Origin: an uncultured Capnocytophaga sp.
GTDB lineage: Bacteria; Bacteroidota; Bacteroidia; Flavobacteriales; Flavobacteriaceae
Assembly: GCF_938029845.1 (NCBI RefSeq)
Contig: NZ_CALHGG010000185.1
Span: 1-37,168, forward strand
Direction of reading: 5' to 3'
Length of the DNA: 37,168 nt
A program made the translations under genes and the position numbers. Under the pieces are notes generated by a model that worked only from the letters and a program-made list of their open reading frames with translations, was not told where the DNA came from and made no database searches. Below, piece after piece: positions 8,948 through 17,927 of the stretch (positions are counted from its first letter, which is position 1; each line of letters begins with the position of its first letter).

Positions 8948-9277
8948 ATGAACATAAAAGACGCTCAACTTGCAGTAGATAATTGGATTAAAGAACATGG
9001 CGTACGCTATTTCAATGAGCTAACCAATATGGCACAGCTCACCGAAGAAGTAGGCGAAGTAGCCCGTATCATCGCGCGCCGTTATGGCGAACAATCAGAA
9101 AAAGAAAGTGATAAGGCCAAAGACCTTGGTGAGGAACTTGCCGATGTGGTCTTCGTCGTACTCTGCTTGGCAAATCAGACAGGCATAGACCTACAACAGG
9201 CTTTTGATAAGAAGATGGAAGCCAAAACCAAGCGCGACCATGACCGACACCAAAACAACCCTAAGCTAAAACAATAA
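8948..9277 (+). CDS. MazG-like nucleotide pyrophosphohydrolase
   Basis: A 109-residue all-alpha NTP pyrophosphatase of the MazG/dUTPase-2 superfamily. It has the metal-binding ExxE pattern in LTEEVGEVARIIARRYGE and a second acidic pair in DLGEELADVVFVVLCLA. Such enzymes cleave (d)NTPs to the monophosphate and pyrophosphate, often removing non-canonical nucleotides. The single short domain is typical of the small MazG-like group and differs from the two-domain E. coli MazG. It starts 4 bases after the lipoprotein stop, so translation may be coupled. The substrate cannot be read from sequence. Confidence 0.88.
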   Translation: MNIKDAQLAVDNWIKEHGVRYFNELTNMAQLTEEVGEVARIIARRYGEQSEKESDKAKDLGEELADVVFVVLCLANQTGIDLQQAFDKKMEAKTKRDHDRHQNNPKLKQ

Positions 9278-9295
9278 CTCTCAGTTTCTTTCCCT

Positions 9296-11503
9296 ATGAA
9301 GCGACTCTTTCTGTTTCTCTTGTTATGCTGTGCAAGCAGTGTGCTTAGCCAAGAAAAAATCAGCTCATTGGCGGACCTAAAAAATAAAAAAGACCTCAAA
9401 GTAGGCCTGGTACTCAGTGGCGGTGGCGCTAAAGGCTTGGCGCATATTGCTGCCTTGGAGGCTATTGAGAAAGCAGGAGTGGAGATTGACTATATAGGAG
9501 GAACCAGTATGGGTGCTATTGTAGGGGGACTATATGCGGCAGGTTATAATGCGAAGCAACTTGATTCTCTATTCCATGCCACTGACCTAGAGGAAATTAT
9601 TCAGGACAATGTACCTCGGTCTGCTCAGACCTTTTATGAGAAGGAGAATCGTGACCGTTATATGGTATCCTTAGCTCTACGCGATGGAAAATTCGCCCTC
9701 CCTGCTGGACTCACCCAAGGGGTGAACCTCTATAATTTCCTAAGCCAACTCACTTATAGGGTGAGGAGGATAGAAGATTTCTCTAAGCTACCTATTCCTT
9801 TCCTATGTATGGCTACCGATGTAGAGACAGGTGAGGAGGTAATTCTTGAGCATGGTGACCTTGCGCAAGCAATTATGGCAAGTGGCTCCTTTCCCACTCT
9901 TTTCGCACCTGTGGATATTGATGGTCGCTACCTCACTGACGGAGGAGTAATGAACAACTATCCCGTAGATGAGGTCAGGGCCAAGGGTATGGACGTGATC
10001 ATAGGGGTAGATGTACAATCTCCCCTAAAGACTCGTAAGGACTTACGTTCGGCCAATAGCGTATTGCTCCAGATTACCAGCTACAAGATTGCCAACGACA
10101 TGAAGGAAAAACGGGAGAAAACGGACATCTACATCCACCCCGATATGAGTAACTACAACGTTATTTCCTTTGCTGATGGGCAAGCTATTATTGACTCTGG
10201 ACGTGTAGCTACCAAGAAAGTACTCCCACATCTCTATTGGCTTAAGAGACACCTCAAAAGAAAAGACCCTAATCCTATAAATACCAAAATTCCTGATTCT
10301 TTATGGATAAGCAATATCTCTTTTTCGGGTAACAAACACTATTCCGATGTTTATCTTAGAGGAAAATTGGGCTTCCAGTGGAATGAAAAAATTTCTTTCA
10401 AAGACCTGAAGGATGGAGTACAAAACATCATGGCCACCCAGAACTTTAGGGGAATCAACTACCATATTTGTTCTACGGACGAAGGGGAAGAACTACGGTT
10501 CAACTTGGAGGAAGCTCCTGCACAAACTTGGGTAAAGATGTCCCTCCATTACGACAATCTGTACCAAACAAGCCTCTTGCTTAACCTGAGTCGTTCCAGC
10601 TTCTTACAAAAGGATGATTTCATTTCCTTTGACTTTATCGCAGGGGATAACCTACGTTATAAATTTGATTATTATGTAGATAAGGGATTCTATACCAGTT
10701 ATGGTTTTCAGAGTAGGTACGACCATTTCCGTCGTGATATTTCCTTCAAAGGGTTTTCACTGAGCACTGGAGATACCAACTTGGCGCTCTCTCGTCTGAA
10801 AAACCAGTTATATTTGCAATCCATTTTCTTCAGGCGTAAGTTCCTAGTAGGAGCGGGATTACAGCATGAATTATACAAGCTAAAGATACAGTCCAATAAC
10901 TTTTCGGAAAAGGTGAATTATTATTCTCTTTTCAGTTATATGCGTTATGATTCTTTGGACAATGCTCTCTTCCCTACTGAGGGACTTTACTTTGATGCAC
11001 GTGGTTTTTGGTATCTACATTCTAACGGTTATGGAGAGACCATCAACCCCATTATCCTCATTAAGGGCGATGTAGGAGGTGCATGGAAAGTTACTGATAG
11101 ACTTTCTGGAAAAGCCATGTGTTCAGCGGGCTTCCACCTAGGGTTGCCCAATGCTCCTTTCTTGCAGTATGTATTTGGAGGACAAGGGGATAATTTTTTT
11201 GGAAATTTTCTACCTTTCTACGGATATGATTATCTAAGTTTTGGAAATTACGACTTCCTCAAGGGAGAACTTTCCTTTAGTTATCGTTTTTATAAGAGGA
11301 ATTATATAAAGGCTATTGCCAATATCGCCAATGCCAACGATAATATGTTTGCCGAGCGCAGTTGGTTTTCCAAGCCTAAATACACGGGCTATGCCTTAGG
11401 CCTAAGTTCTGATACTATCTTAGGCCCTATTGAGATTAAGGCTACCTATTCCCCAGAGACGGATAAGTTTCTGTGGCTCTTCAATATTGGTTTTTGGTTC
11501 TAG
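9296..11503 (+). CDS. Patatin-like phospholipase with outer-membrane beta-barrel (PlpD-like)
   Basis: A 735-residue protein with a cleavable signal peptide ending near residue 19 (SSVLSQ). The patatin domain spans about 34-300: oxyanion loop GGGAKG (42-47), nucleophile elbow GTSMG with Ser71, and the DGG motif with Asp215, forming the Ser-Asp dyad. A POTRA-like segment follows (about 330-410, ISFSGNKHYSD). The last 320 residues have alternating barrel strands ending in LFNIGFWF with a terminal aromatic, as in Omp85/BamA-type barrels. This is the layout of type Vd autotransporters and the FplA/PlpD group, where the lipase domain is delivered to the surface or periplasm. It ends the metG run and meets tcdA tail to tail with one base between the stop codons. 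Confidence 0.88.
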   Translation: MKRLFLFLLLCCASSVLSQEKISSLADLKNKKDLKVGLVLSGGGAKGLAHIAALEAIEKAGVEIDYIGGTSMGAIVGGLYAAGYNAKQLDSLFHATDLEEIIQDNVPRSAQTFYEKENRDRYMVSLALRDGKFALPAGLTQGVNLYNFLSQLTYRVRRIEDFSKLPIPFLCMATDVETGEEVILEHGDLAQAIMASGSFPTLFAPVDIDGRYLTDGGVMNNYPVDEVRAKGMDVIIGVDVQSPLKTRKDLRSANSVLLQITSYKIANDMKEKREKTDIYIHPDMSNYNVISFADGQAIIDSGRVATKKVLPHLYWLKRHLKRKDPNPINTKIPDSLWISNISFSGNKHYSDVYLRGKLGFQWNEKISFKDLKDGVQNIMATQNFRGINYHICSTDEGEELRFNLEEAPAQTWVKMSLHYDNLYQTSLLLNLSRSSFLQKDDFISFDFIAGDNLRYKFDYYVDKGFYTSYGFQSRYDHFRRDISFKGFSLSTGDTNLALSRLKNQLYLQSIFFRRKFLVGAGLQHELYKLKIQSNNFSEKVNYYSLFSYMRYDSLDNALFPTEGLYFDARGFWYLHSNGYGETINPIILIKGDVGGAWKVTDRLSGKAMCSAGFHLGLPNAPFLQYVFGGQGDNFFGNFLPFYGYDYLSFGNYDFLKGELSFSYRFYKRNYIKAIANIANANDNMFAERSWFSKPKYTGYALGLSSDTILGPIEIKATYSPETDKFLWLFNIGFWF

Positions 11504-11504
11504 G

Positions 11505-12212
11505 CTACTCTATAAGTTTGCGTACAATAGTCCCTGCTATATGGATACCAAAGAGTGCAGGCATATAGCTCATAGTACCATAATAGGAACGCTTGAAGTT
11601 AGTTCCATCAGTCAGAGCCATCATATCCTTATCAGGAAGTTCTAGTGAAAATACAGCCTTGAATTTGGGTTGTATACCTTCTTTCTTGAGTCGCTTGCGG
11701 ATAGTACGCGCTAGTGGGCAATCACGTGTTTGGGATATATCGGCTACCTTCACCTTCGAAGGATCAAGCACGCCTCCTGCTCCCATGGAACTGATTACTT
11801 TCACACGACTATCATGACATGCCCTTAGCAGGCTTATCTTAGGGGAGATACTATCTATACAATCTGCTACATAGTCGAATCGAGTATCTACCAAATCGTA
11901 AGCTGTCTCAGGAGTAAGAAAGTCATTGATTACATCTAGCTCTATCTTAGGGTTGATATCTCTAAGTCGCTGTGCCAAAAGCTCAGCCTTAGGTTTCCCT
12001 ATGGTAGAATCAAGGGCAATCAATTGTCGATTCTTGTTAGTGATATCCACTACATCACCATCCACTATAGTGAGATGTCCTACCCCTGCACGGGCTAGGA
12101 ATTCAGCGACAAAAGCCCCTACTCCACCCACTCCTACCACTAGGACATGGGATTGTTCTAATTTTTGTAAGCCCTCTTCTTTAACTACTAATTTAGTTCT
12201 CTCTCGCCACAC
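11505..12212 (-). CDS. tcdA: tRNA threonylcarbamoyladenosine dehydratase (ThiF/E1-like)
   Basis: A 235-residue ThiF/MoeB-type adenylating enzyme. TcdA converts t6A at position 37 of ANN-decoding tRNAs to its cyclic form (ct6A) using ATP. Seen: Rossmann motif VVGVGGVGAF, the DGDVVDITNKNRQ segment, DCIDS, and the ISSMGAGGVLDPSKV and ADISQTRDCPLARTIRKRL stretches typical of TcdA. The frame begins with GTG at 12212: an in-frame TAA lies a few codons upstream and the next in-frame Met is far inside the domain, so GTG is the only sensible start. A textbook promoter lies about 100 bases upstream on the minus strand. It overlaps neither neighbour, but the convergent patatin gene ends one base away and no terminator is visible. 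Confidence 0.9.
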   Translation of the reverse strand: MWRERTKLVVKEEGLQKLEQSHVLVVGVGGVGAFVAEFLARAGVGHLTIVDGDVVDITNKNRQLIALDSTIGKPKAELLAQRLRDINPKIELDVINDFLTPETAYDLVDTRFDYVADCIDSISPKISLLRACHDSRVKVISSMGAGGVLDPSKVKVADISQTRDCPLARTIRKRLKKEGIQPKFKAVFSLELPDKDMMALTDGTNFKRSYYGTMSYMPALFGIHIAGTIVRKLIE

Positions 12213-12228
12213 AACTATATAAATTTAA

Positions 12229-12301
12229 GTGAAAAATAAAAAATAATTAAAGTAATGATTAATGACTTATAACCACTAGTCACTAACAACTAATTACTAA
12301 T
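12229..12301. repeat. Degenerate short-repeat spacer in the tcdA leader
   Basis: An AT-rich stretch of loosely repeated ACTAATTACTAAT / GTAATGATTAATGACT-like units lies between the tcdA start and its promoter. It is transcribed as the 5' leader of tcdA. No coding potential is seen. Confidence 0.55.
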
Positions 12302-12308
12302 TTGGGGC

Positions 12309-12339
12309 GCAAAGTTACAATCTTTTCGTTAAAATGCAA
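12309..12339 (-). promoter_or_regulatory. tcdA promoter
   Basis: On the minus strand TTG (12337-12339, preceded by T), a 19-base spacer and TAACTTTGC (12309-12317) give an essentially perfect match. It is arranged back to back with the dapF promoter, 40 bases apart. Confidence 0.75.
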
Positions 12340-12379
12340 AGCAAAAATTAATTTCCTTAAAATTATTTTTCCATTCCTT

Positions 12380-12410
12380 TTGTTTATTATATTATTTTCC
12401 CTAATTTTGC
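12380..12410 (+). promoter_or_regulatory. dapF promoter
   Basis: TTTG at 12379-12382, a 19-base spacer and TAATTTTGC at 12402-12410. Transcription would begin near 12417, just 11 bases before the dapF ATG at 12428. This rules out the longer reading frame starting at 12302. Confidence 0.8.
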
Positions 12411-12427
12411 CCTTAAAAATACAGACA

Positions 12428-13234
12428 ATGAGAGTTATACATTTTTACAAATACCAAGGAGCTGGTAATGATTTCATCATGATTGATAACCGCACAGCTA
12501 CCTTTCCCAAAGGTGATCGCAAGCTTGTAGCACAATTATGTGAGCGCCGTTTTGGTGTTGGTGCCGATGGGCTTATTCTCTTGGAGAACGATCCCAAAAA
12601 CGATTTTTCCATGGTATATTACAACTCAGATGGCAATCCTAGCTCCATGTGTGGCAATGGGGGACGCTGTATTGTGGCATTTGCTAACAAATTAGGCATT
12701 ATCCCCAAGAAAGAGACCAACTTTTCCGCCTCCGATGGACTACATAAAGCTCTCTTCAAGAACAACCTCATCTACTTGCAGATGCAAGATGTGAGCAATA
12801 TTCAAAAGGTCAAGAAGGGAGTAGCCCTCAATACGGGTTCACCTCACTATGTAGAAGTAGTTAAAAACCTTGATTCCTTGGATGTTAGAAAAAAAGGAGC
12901 CGAGATACGCAATGGAGTACCCTTCAATATTGAGGGGATCAATGTCAATTTCGTAGAACCCATAGCCGACAATCGTTTCAAGGTACGCACCTATGAGCGC
13001 GGTGTAGAGGATGAGACCTATTCTTGTGGAACAGGAGCTACCGCTACTGCTATTGCCATGCATAAAACAGGAAAGACTAAGGCCGAATACATTATCTTGG
13101 AAACCAAAGGAGGTACATTGGAGGTGACTTTTGAAGTGAAAAAGGAATTTCTTGGCCTAAAAATAAAAGAATATACCAATGTATGGCTGATTGGCGGGGG
13201 TGATTTCGTCTTTGAAGGCACTATAAGCGTATAG
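12428..13234 (+). CDS. dapF: Diaminopimelate epimerase
   Basis: A 268-residue PLP-independent epimerase turning LL- into meso-diaminopimelate for lysine and peptidoglycan synthesis. The two catalytic cysteines are present: Cys75 in SMCGNGGRC and Cys200 in YSCGTGATA. The N-terminal signature KYQGAGNDFIMIDNR is complete. The same frame is open for another 42 codons upstream (to 12302), but that part is hydrophobic, AT-rich and contains the promoter, so MRVIHFYKYQGAG is the true start. A GNAT gene follows after 4 bases, suggesting one transcript. Confidence 0.95.
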   Translation: MRVIHFYKYQGAGNDFIMIDNRTATFPKGDRKLVAQLCERRFGVGADGLILLENDPKNDFSMVYYNSDGNPSSMCGNGGRCIVAFANKLGIIPKKETNFSASDGLHKALFKNNLIYLQMQDVSNIQKVKKGVALNTGSPHYVEVVKNLDSLDVRKKGAEIRNGVPFNIEGINVNFVEPIADNRFKVRTYERGVEDETYSCGTGATATAIAMHKTGKTKAEYIILETKGGTLEVTFEVKKEFLGLKIKEYTNVWLIGGGDFVFEGTISV

Positions 13235-13238
13235 TTTT

Positions 13239-13736
13239 ATGGTACAACTAAGAGCACTCGAACCTGAAGATATTGATTTTCTATATCAGTTAGAGAATGA
13301 CCAAACCCTTTGGGAAGTAAGCGAAACGCAAGCTCCTTTCTCTCGGCAACTACTGTTATCTTATATAGAAAATGCACACCAAGACATCTATCAGGCCAAG
13401 CAACAACGCTTTGTCATTACCTACCAAGAAAAGGCTGTTGGCTGTGCCGACTTATACGACTATCAACCAAAGAACAAACGTGCTTCTGTCGCTATAGTCG
13501 TTGCCGCTCCTTTCAGGCAAAAAGGAATTGCTACCAAGGCCTTGGAGCAACTATGCAACTATGCCTTTACTTTCTTAGATCTACACCAGCTTACTGCCTA
13601 TATACATCAGGAAAACCTTTATAGTCAAAAACTCTTTTTGCGACAGGGATTCCTATGCACTGCCACCCTTAAAGACTGGTGCTTCTTCGATGGTAATTTC
13701 CAAAACGTATATCTATATCAATACTTTAAACCCTAA
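13239..13736 (+). CDS. GNAT-family N-acetyltransferase
   Basis: A 165-residue Gcn5-related acetyltransferase of the RimJ/RimL/SpeG-like type. The acetyl-CoA pyrophosphate loop is APFRQKGIATKAL (motif A), preceded by the beta4 strand ASVAIVVA, and the C-terminal half has YIHQENLYSQKLFLRQGF, the usual N-x-x-S-x-x-x-x-x-x-x-G-F pattern. Such enzymes acetylate protein N-termini, polyamines or small amines; the substrate is not evident. It starts 4 bases after dapF stops, probably cotranscribed. Polyamine acetylation is an attractive guess given other amine genes in the window, but nothing in the sequence proves it. Confidence 0.87.
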   Translation: MVQLRALEPEDIDFLYQLENDQTLWEVSETQAPFSRQLLLSYIENAHQDIYQAKQQRFVITYQEKAVGCADLYDYQPKNKRASVAIVVAAPFRQKGIATKALEQLCNYAFTFLDLHQLTAYIHQENLYSQKLFLRQGFLCTATLKDWCFFDGNFQNVYLYQYFKP

Positions 13737-13850
13737 TTTTTAGGCGGTAAGTGATAAAAAATAACTTTATTGTAGTACAATTCGTATTTTTTTTGTAACT
13801 TGCGCCTCTATTTCATATGCTCTCTTAGGAGCAATTAAATTCTGATTGAT

Positions 13851-14849
13851 ATGACAAAAATTACAGCTGCTATAACAGGCGTGGGCGGATACGTACCCGA
13901 TTTTGTTTTGTCCAATAGTTTGTTAGAAAAAATGGTAGATACGACTGATGAGTGGATTACTACCCGTACAGGTATCAAGGAAAGAAGGCTTTTAAAAGAA
14001 GAAGGAAAAGGAGCTTCTTTCTTAGGCATAAAAGCGGTTGAAGATTTGTTTCGTAAAACAGGCACCAACCCTGCTGATATTGATTTAGTCCTTTTTGCCA
14101 GCGTAACTCCCGATATGCCTGTGGCTATCTCTGGCGCTTACTTGGCGACCCAGATTGGGGCTGTCAATGCTTTCGCTATCGACCTACAAGCGGCTTGCTC
14201 CAGCTTTCTCTATGGTATGTCCATGGCGGCACGCTATATAGAATCTGGCAGATACAAAAAAGTCCTCTTAGTAGGGGCTGACAAAATGTCGTCTATTGTG
14301 GATTATACCGACCGAGCCACTTGTATCATCTTCGGTGATGGAGCAGGTGCTGTCCTTTTCGAACCCAACTATGAAGGATTAGGGGTACAGGATGAGTATC
14401 TCCGCAGTGACGGATCAGGACGTGAATATCTCAAAATAGAGGCAGGTGGTTCCATCCTCCCTACTACACCTGAGACCCTCAAGGAAGGAAAAAACAACCT
14501 ATATCAAGACGGAAAGACAGTCTTCAAATATGCTGTCTCTCGCATGGCAGATGCCACCGATGCGATTCTTGAACGCAATAACTTATCGGCTGATGACCTC
14601 AACTGGCTGGTACCTCATCAGGCCAACAAGCGCATCATTGACGCTACAGCTGACCGCATGGGACTCCCCCATGAGAAAGTGATGCTCAATATCCAGCGCT
14701 ACGGCAATACCACCTCCGCCACCCTACCTTTGGCTCTCTATGACTACGAGAAACAACTCAAAAAGGGAGATAATCTCGTCTTCGCAGCCTTCGGTGGTGG
14801 TTTTACTTGGGGCTCTCTATACCTCAAGTGGGCTTATGATCCTAAATAA
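13851..14849 (+). CDS. fabH: 3-oxoacyl-ACP synthase III
   Basis: A 332-residue KAS III thiolase-fold enzyme that condenses acyl-CoA primers with malonyl-ACP to begin fatty-acid synthesis. The Cys-His-Asn triad is visible: Cys116 (QAACSSF), His256 (VPHQANKRI) and Asn286 (RYGNTTSATLP). It is slightly longer than E. coli FabH. Flavobacteriia make many iso-branched fatty acids, so branched primers are likely (established for the group, not seen here). The accBC genes follow after a 193-base gap with a separate promoter candidate, keeping malonyl-CoA supply next to its first user. Upstream, TAACTTGC near 13796 is an imperfect -7 candidate. Confidence 0.95.
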   Translation: MTKITAAITGVGGYVPDFVLSNSLLEKMVDTTDEWITTRTGIKERRLLKEEGKGASFLGIKAVEDLFRKTGTNPADIDLVLFASVTPDMPVAISGAYLATQIGAVNAFAIDLQAACSSFLYGMSMAARYIESGRYKKVLLVGADKMSSIVDYTDRATCIIFGDGAGAVLFEPNYEGLGVQDEYLRSDGSGREYLKIEAGGSILPTTPETLKEGKNNLYQDGKTVFKYAVSRMADATDAILERNNLSADDLNWLVPHQANKRIIDATADRMGLPHEKVMLNIQRYGNTTSATLPLALYDYEKQLKKGDNLVFAAFGGGFTWGSLYLKWAYDPK

Positions 14850-14958
14850 ATAATTATTAAGGTATATACTTTTTTATAATCTTTATTGAAAAATATTAAA
14901 AGTATCTGAAGTTCTAATTTCTTCCTAAAAAAACAAGGGACATGTGAAATATTTTTAG

Positions 14959-14967
14959 TATTTTTGC
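14959..14967 (+). promoter_or_regulatory. -7 element of the accB-accC-trxB-ung run
   Basis: TATTTTTGC fits TAnnTTTG well and sits 75 bases before accB. No TTG occurs at the right distance upstream, so the -33 part is weak. Confidence 0.5.
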
Positions 14968-15042
14968 CCCCGAAAAGAAACATTTTATCAAAACAATATT
15001 ACATAGATAATGTCTAACTCATTGAAAATATAATTATTTGCT

Positions 15043-15549
15043 ATGGATTTAAAAGATATTCAAAACTTAATCAGATTCGTTGCCAAGTCAGGTGCAAGTG
15101 AGGTAAAGCTAGAGATGGAAGATATTAAAATCACCATCAAAACCTCTGGAGAAGAAGGACGCCCTGAAACGGTCTTTGTTCAACAGCCTTATATGGCTCA
15201 GGGACTTCCTCAACCACAGATACCTGTGGCTCCTCAGCCCGTATTTCCTGTAAGCGACCCTGCTAATATTGTGGCTACCAAAGAACACGATGACGAAGAG
15301 AATGGAAAATATATCACTATAAAATCTCCTATTATCGGAACTTTCTACCGCCGTCAGGCACCTAACAAACCTCTATTAGTGGAGATAGGTGATAACATCG
15401 TACAAGGTCAAACCCTTTGCGTAATTGAGGCTATGAAACTATTCAACGAAATAGAATCCGAAGTCTCTGGTAAAATTGTAAAGGTATTAGTGGATGACGC
15501 TTCTCCAGTAGAATACGATCAACCACTCTTCTTGGTAGACCCTTCTTAG
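15043..15549 (+). CDS. accB: Acetyl-CoA carboxylase biotin carboxyl carrier protein
   Basis: A 168-residue BCCP, the biotin-bearing swinging-arm subunit of acetyl-CoA carboxylase. The N-terminal dimer-type helix (MDLKDIQNLIRFVAKSGASE) is followed by a Pro/Gln-rich linker (about residues 48-75). The C-terminal biotinyl domain starts at ITIKSPIIGTFYR. The biotin acceptor is Lys132 in EAMKLFNEI; LF replaces the MM of E. coli EAMKMMNEI. accC follows after 43 bases and must work with it. Confidence 0.95.
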   Translation: MDLKDIQNLIRFVAKSGASEVKLEMEDIKITIKTSGEEGRPETVFVQQPYMAQGLPQPQIPVAPQPVFPVSDPANIVATKEHDDEENGKYITIKSPIIGTFYRRQAPNKPLLVEIGDNIVQGQTLCVIEAMKLFNEIESEVSGKIVKVLVDDASPVEYDQPLFLVDPS

Positions 15550-15592
15550 TCTAAAGGGTTGTGTATTAAGTATGACCTAAAATTCTTAGAAA

Positions 15593-16951
15593 ATGTTTAA
15601 AAAAATCTTGATAGCCAACCGTGGAGAAATTGCGCTACGGGTGATTCGCACCTGCCGTGAAATGGGCATTAAAACGGTGGCTGTATATTCTACTGCTGAT
15701 GCCGATAGCCTTCATGTACGCTTCGCCGACGAAGCAGTATGTATCGGCCCCGCCCCTAGTAAGGATTCTTATCTGAAAATTACCAATATTATCGCTGCTG
15801 CCGAAATCACCAATGCCGATGCTATCCACCCTGGATATGGTTTCCTTTCTGAAAATGCCAAATTCTCCAAAATTTGCGCTGAAAACGGCATAAAGTTCAT
15901 TGGAGCTTCTGCTGAGATGATTGAAAAAATGGGTGATAAGGCAACTGCCAAAGCAACTATGAAAGCCGCAGGCGTACCTACTATTCCTGGCTCCGATGGT
16001 CTTCTTAAGGATGTCAATGAAGCTAAGAAGATCGCCAAGAAAATGGGCTATCCTGTTATGCTCAAAGCCACTGCCGGTGGTGGAGGAAAGGGAATGCGTG
16101 CTGTATGGAAAGAAGAAGACCTTGAGAAAGCTTTCGAAAGTGCTACCCAAGAGGCTGCCGCTGCCTTTGGTAACGACGGTATGTACATGGAAAAACTCAT
16201 CGAAGAACCTCGACATATCGAAATCCAAATCGTAGGAGACCAATTCGGCAAAGCATGCCACCTCTCCGAACGAGACTGCTCTATCCAAAGAAGACACCAA
16301 AAACTTACCGAAGAAACGCCTTCTCCTTTCATGACTGATGAGCTCCGCCAAAGAATGGGGGAAGCAGCAGTCAAAGCAGCTGAATCTATCAAATACGAGG
16401 GTGCGGGTACTGTGGAATTCCTTGTGGATAAGCACCGCAATTTCTACTTTATGGAGATGAATACACGTATCCAAGTAGAACACCCTATCACTGAACAGGT
16501 GATTGACTATGACCTTATCAAAGAACAAATCCTCGTAGCAGCTGGCGTGCCTATTTCAGGACGCAACTACACTCCAAAACTACATGCCATAGAGTGCCGT
16601 ATCAATGCGGAAGACCCTTTCAATGATTTTCGTCCTTCTCCTGGTCGTATCACCGCTTTCCATGCCCCTGGGGGCTTCGGTGTACGCCTTGATACCCACG
16701 TGTATGCAGGGTATACCATCCCACCCAACTATGACTCCATGATTGCCAAACTCATCACAACCGCTCAAACCCGTGAAGAGGCCATCGCTAAGATGAAACG
16801 CGCCTTGGATGAGTTCGTTGTAGAGGGAATCAAAACAACCATTCCTTTCCACAAACAGCTTATGGATCACCCTGATTATATTGCGGGTAACTATACAACC
16901 AAGTTCATGGAGGATTTCGTTATACAGCCTAAGGCAGAAGACGAGGAATAG
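15593..16951 (+). CDS. accC: Acetyl-CoA carboxylase biotin carboxylase subunit
   Basis: A 452-residue ATP-grasp enzyme that carboxylates biotin on AccB using bicarbonate and ATP. Seen in order: N-terminal [20 protein letters not shown], glycine-rich ATP loop [12 protein letters not shown], bicarbonate/metal site [15 protein letters not shown], and the biotin-carboxylase C-terminal domain with CRINAEDP and [19 protein letters not shown]. Length and motifs match the stand-alone AccC subunit rather than a fused pyruvate carboxylase. The carboxyltransferase genes accA and accD are not in the window. trxB begins 26 bases later. Confidence 0.96.
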   Translation: MFKKILIANRGEIALRVIRTCREMGIKTVAVYSTADADSLHVRFADEAVCIGPAPSKDSYLKITNIIAAAEITNADAIHPGYGFLSENAKFSKICAENGIKFIGASAEMIEKMGDKATAKATMKAAGVPTIPGSDGLLKDVNEAKKIAKKMGYPVMLKATAGGGGKGMRAVWKEEDLEKAFESATQEAAAAFGNDGMYMEKLIEEPRHIEIQIVGDQFGKACHLSERDCSIQRRHQKLTEETPSPFMTDELRQRMGEAAVKAAESIKYEGAGTVEFLVDKHRNFYFMEMNTRIQVEHPITEQVIDYDLIKEQILVAAGVPISGRNYTPKLHAIECRINAEDPFNDFRPSPGRITAFHAPGGFGVRLDTHVYAGYTIPPNYDSMIAKLITTAQTREEAIAKMKRALDEFVVEGIKTTIPFHKQLMDHPDYIAGNYTTKFMEDFVIQPKAEDEE

Positions 16952-16977
16952 GTATAAATGTTTTAGAAAATATAATT

Positions 16978-17919
16978 ATGTCTGTAGAAAAAATAAAATG
17001 CTTAATTATAGGCTCTGGCCCAGCGGGGTATACCGCTGCTATCTATGCCGCAAGAGCCAATCTCTCTCCTGTATTGTACCAAGGAGAACAACCAGGAGGA
17101 CAACTTACCACTACCAATGAGGTAGAAAACTTCCCTGGCTACCCTGAAGGAATTACAGGAACTGAGATGATGATGCAGTTCGAACAACAAGCCCGCCGCT
17201 TTGAGGCTGATATTCGTTCTGGCTGGGTTACCAAAGTAGATTTCTCTGCCAAACCCCTGAAAGTATGGGTCGAAGATAAGGAGATTCATGCCGATAGTAT
17301 CATCATTAGTACAGGAGCTTCAGCCAAGTATCTCGGACTACCTTCTGAACAACATTATTTGCAAACAGGAGGAGGGGTATCTGCCTGCGCCGTATGCGAT
17401 GGCTTCTTTTACAGAAACCAAGAAGTGGCTATCGTAGGCGCTGGAGATTCTGCTTGTGAGGAAGCGCTCTACCTTTCCAAAATCTGTAAGAAGGTAACCA
17501 TGATTGTACGCCGTGATGCTTTCCGTGCCTCCAAGATTATGGAAGAACGTGTAAGAAAAGCGGAAAATATTACTATTTTGTTCAATACAGAAACCGAGGA
17601 GATACTCGGTGATGGACAAGTGGTTTCTGCTATCAGAGTACGTAACAACAAGACTCAAGAACTTTCCGAATTTCCTATCACAGGCTTCTTCGTAGCTATC
17701 GGTCATAAGCCTAATACGGATATTTTCGCTCCTTACCTCTCTTTGGATAAGGAAGGATATATTGAAAATGTACCAGGCTCCAGCCGCACCAATGTAGAAG
17801 GGGTATTTGTAGCGGGTGATGCTGCTGACAAGCACTACCGACAAGCTATTGTTGCTGCAGGAAGTGGTGCTATAGCTGCTCTGGATGCCGAACGCTATTT
17901 AGCCGCTCAAGAAATATAG
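16978..17919 (+). CDS. trxB: Thioredoxin-disulfide reductase
   Basis: A 313-residue low-molecular-weight flavoprotein that uses NADPH to reduce thioredoxin. FAD-binding GSGPAGYTAAIYAARA is at the N-terminus, the redox CxxC is Cys137-AV-Cys140 (ACAVCDG), the NADPH-binding GAGDSACEEALYL follows with the RR pair in IVRRDAFRA, and the C-terminal FAD motif is GVFVAGDAADKHYRQAI. All key residues are intact. It sits between accC and ung with short gaps, so it is probably part of the same transcript. Confidence 0.95.
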   Translation: MSVEKIKCLIIGSGPAGYTAAIYAARANLSPVLYQGEQPGGQLTTTNEVENFPGYPEGITGTEMMMQFEQQARRFEADIRSGWVTKVDFSAKPLKVWVEDKEIHADSIIISTGASAKYLGLPSEQHYLQTGGGVSACAVCDGFFYRNQEVAIVGAGDSACEEALYLSKICKKVTMIVRRDAFRASKIMEERVRKAENITILFNTETEEILGDGQVVSAIRVRNNKTQELSEFPITGFFVAIGHKPNTDIFAPYLSLDKEGYIENVPGSSRTNVEGVFVAGDAADKHYRQAIVAAGSGAIAALDAERYLAAQEI

Positions 17920-17927
17920 ACCAACCT

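Noticed and set aside
12302..12427. N-terminal extension of dapF from an upstream ATG
   Set aside because: It contains the dapF -33/-7 promoter, is AT-rich and is absent from the family; ATG 12428 gives the standard N-terminus.
15635..16528. 297-residue ORF antisense to accC
   Set aside because: It lies wholly opposite a certain gene with strong motifs; Phe/Ser-rich composition is typical of a shadow frame.
17338..17844. 168-residue minus-strand ORF opposite trxB
   Set aside because: Shadow frame of a certain gene.
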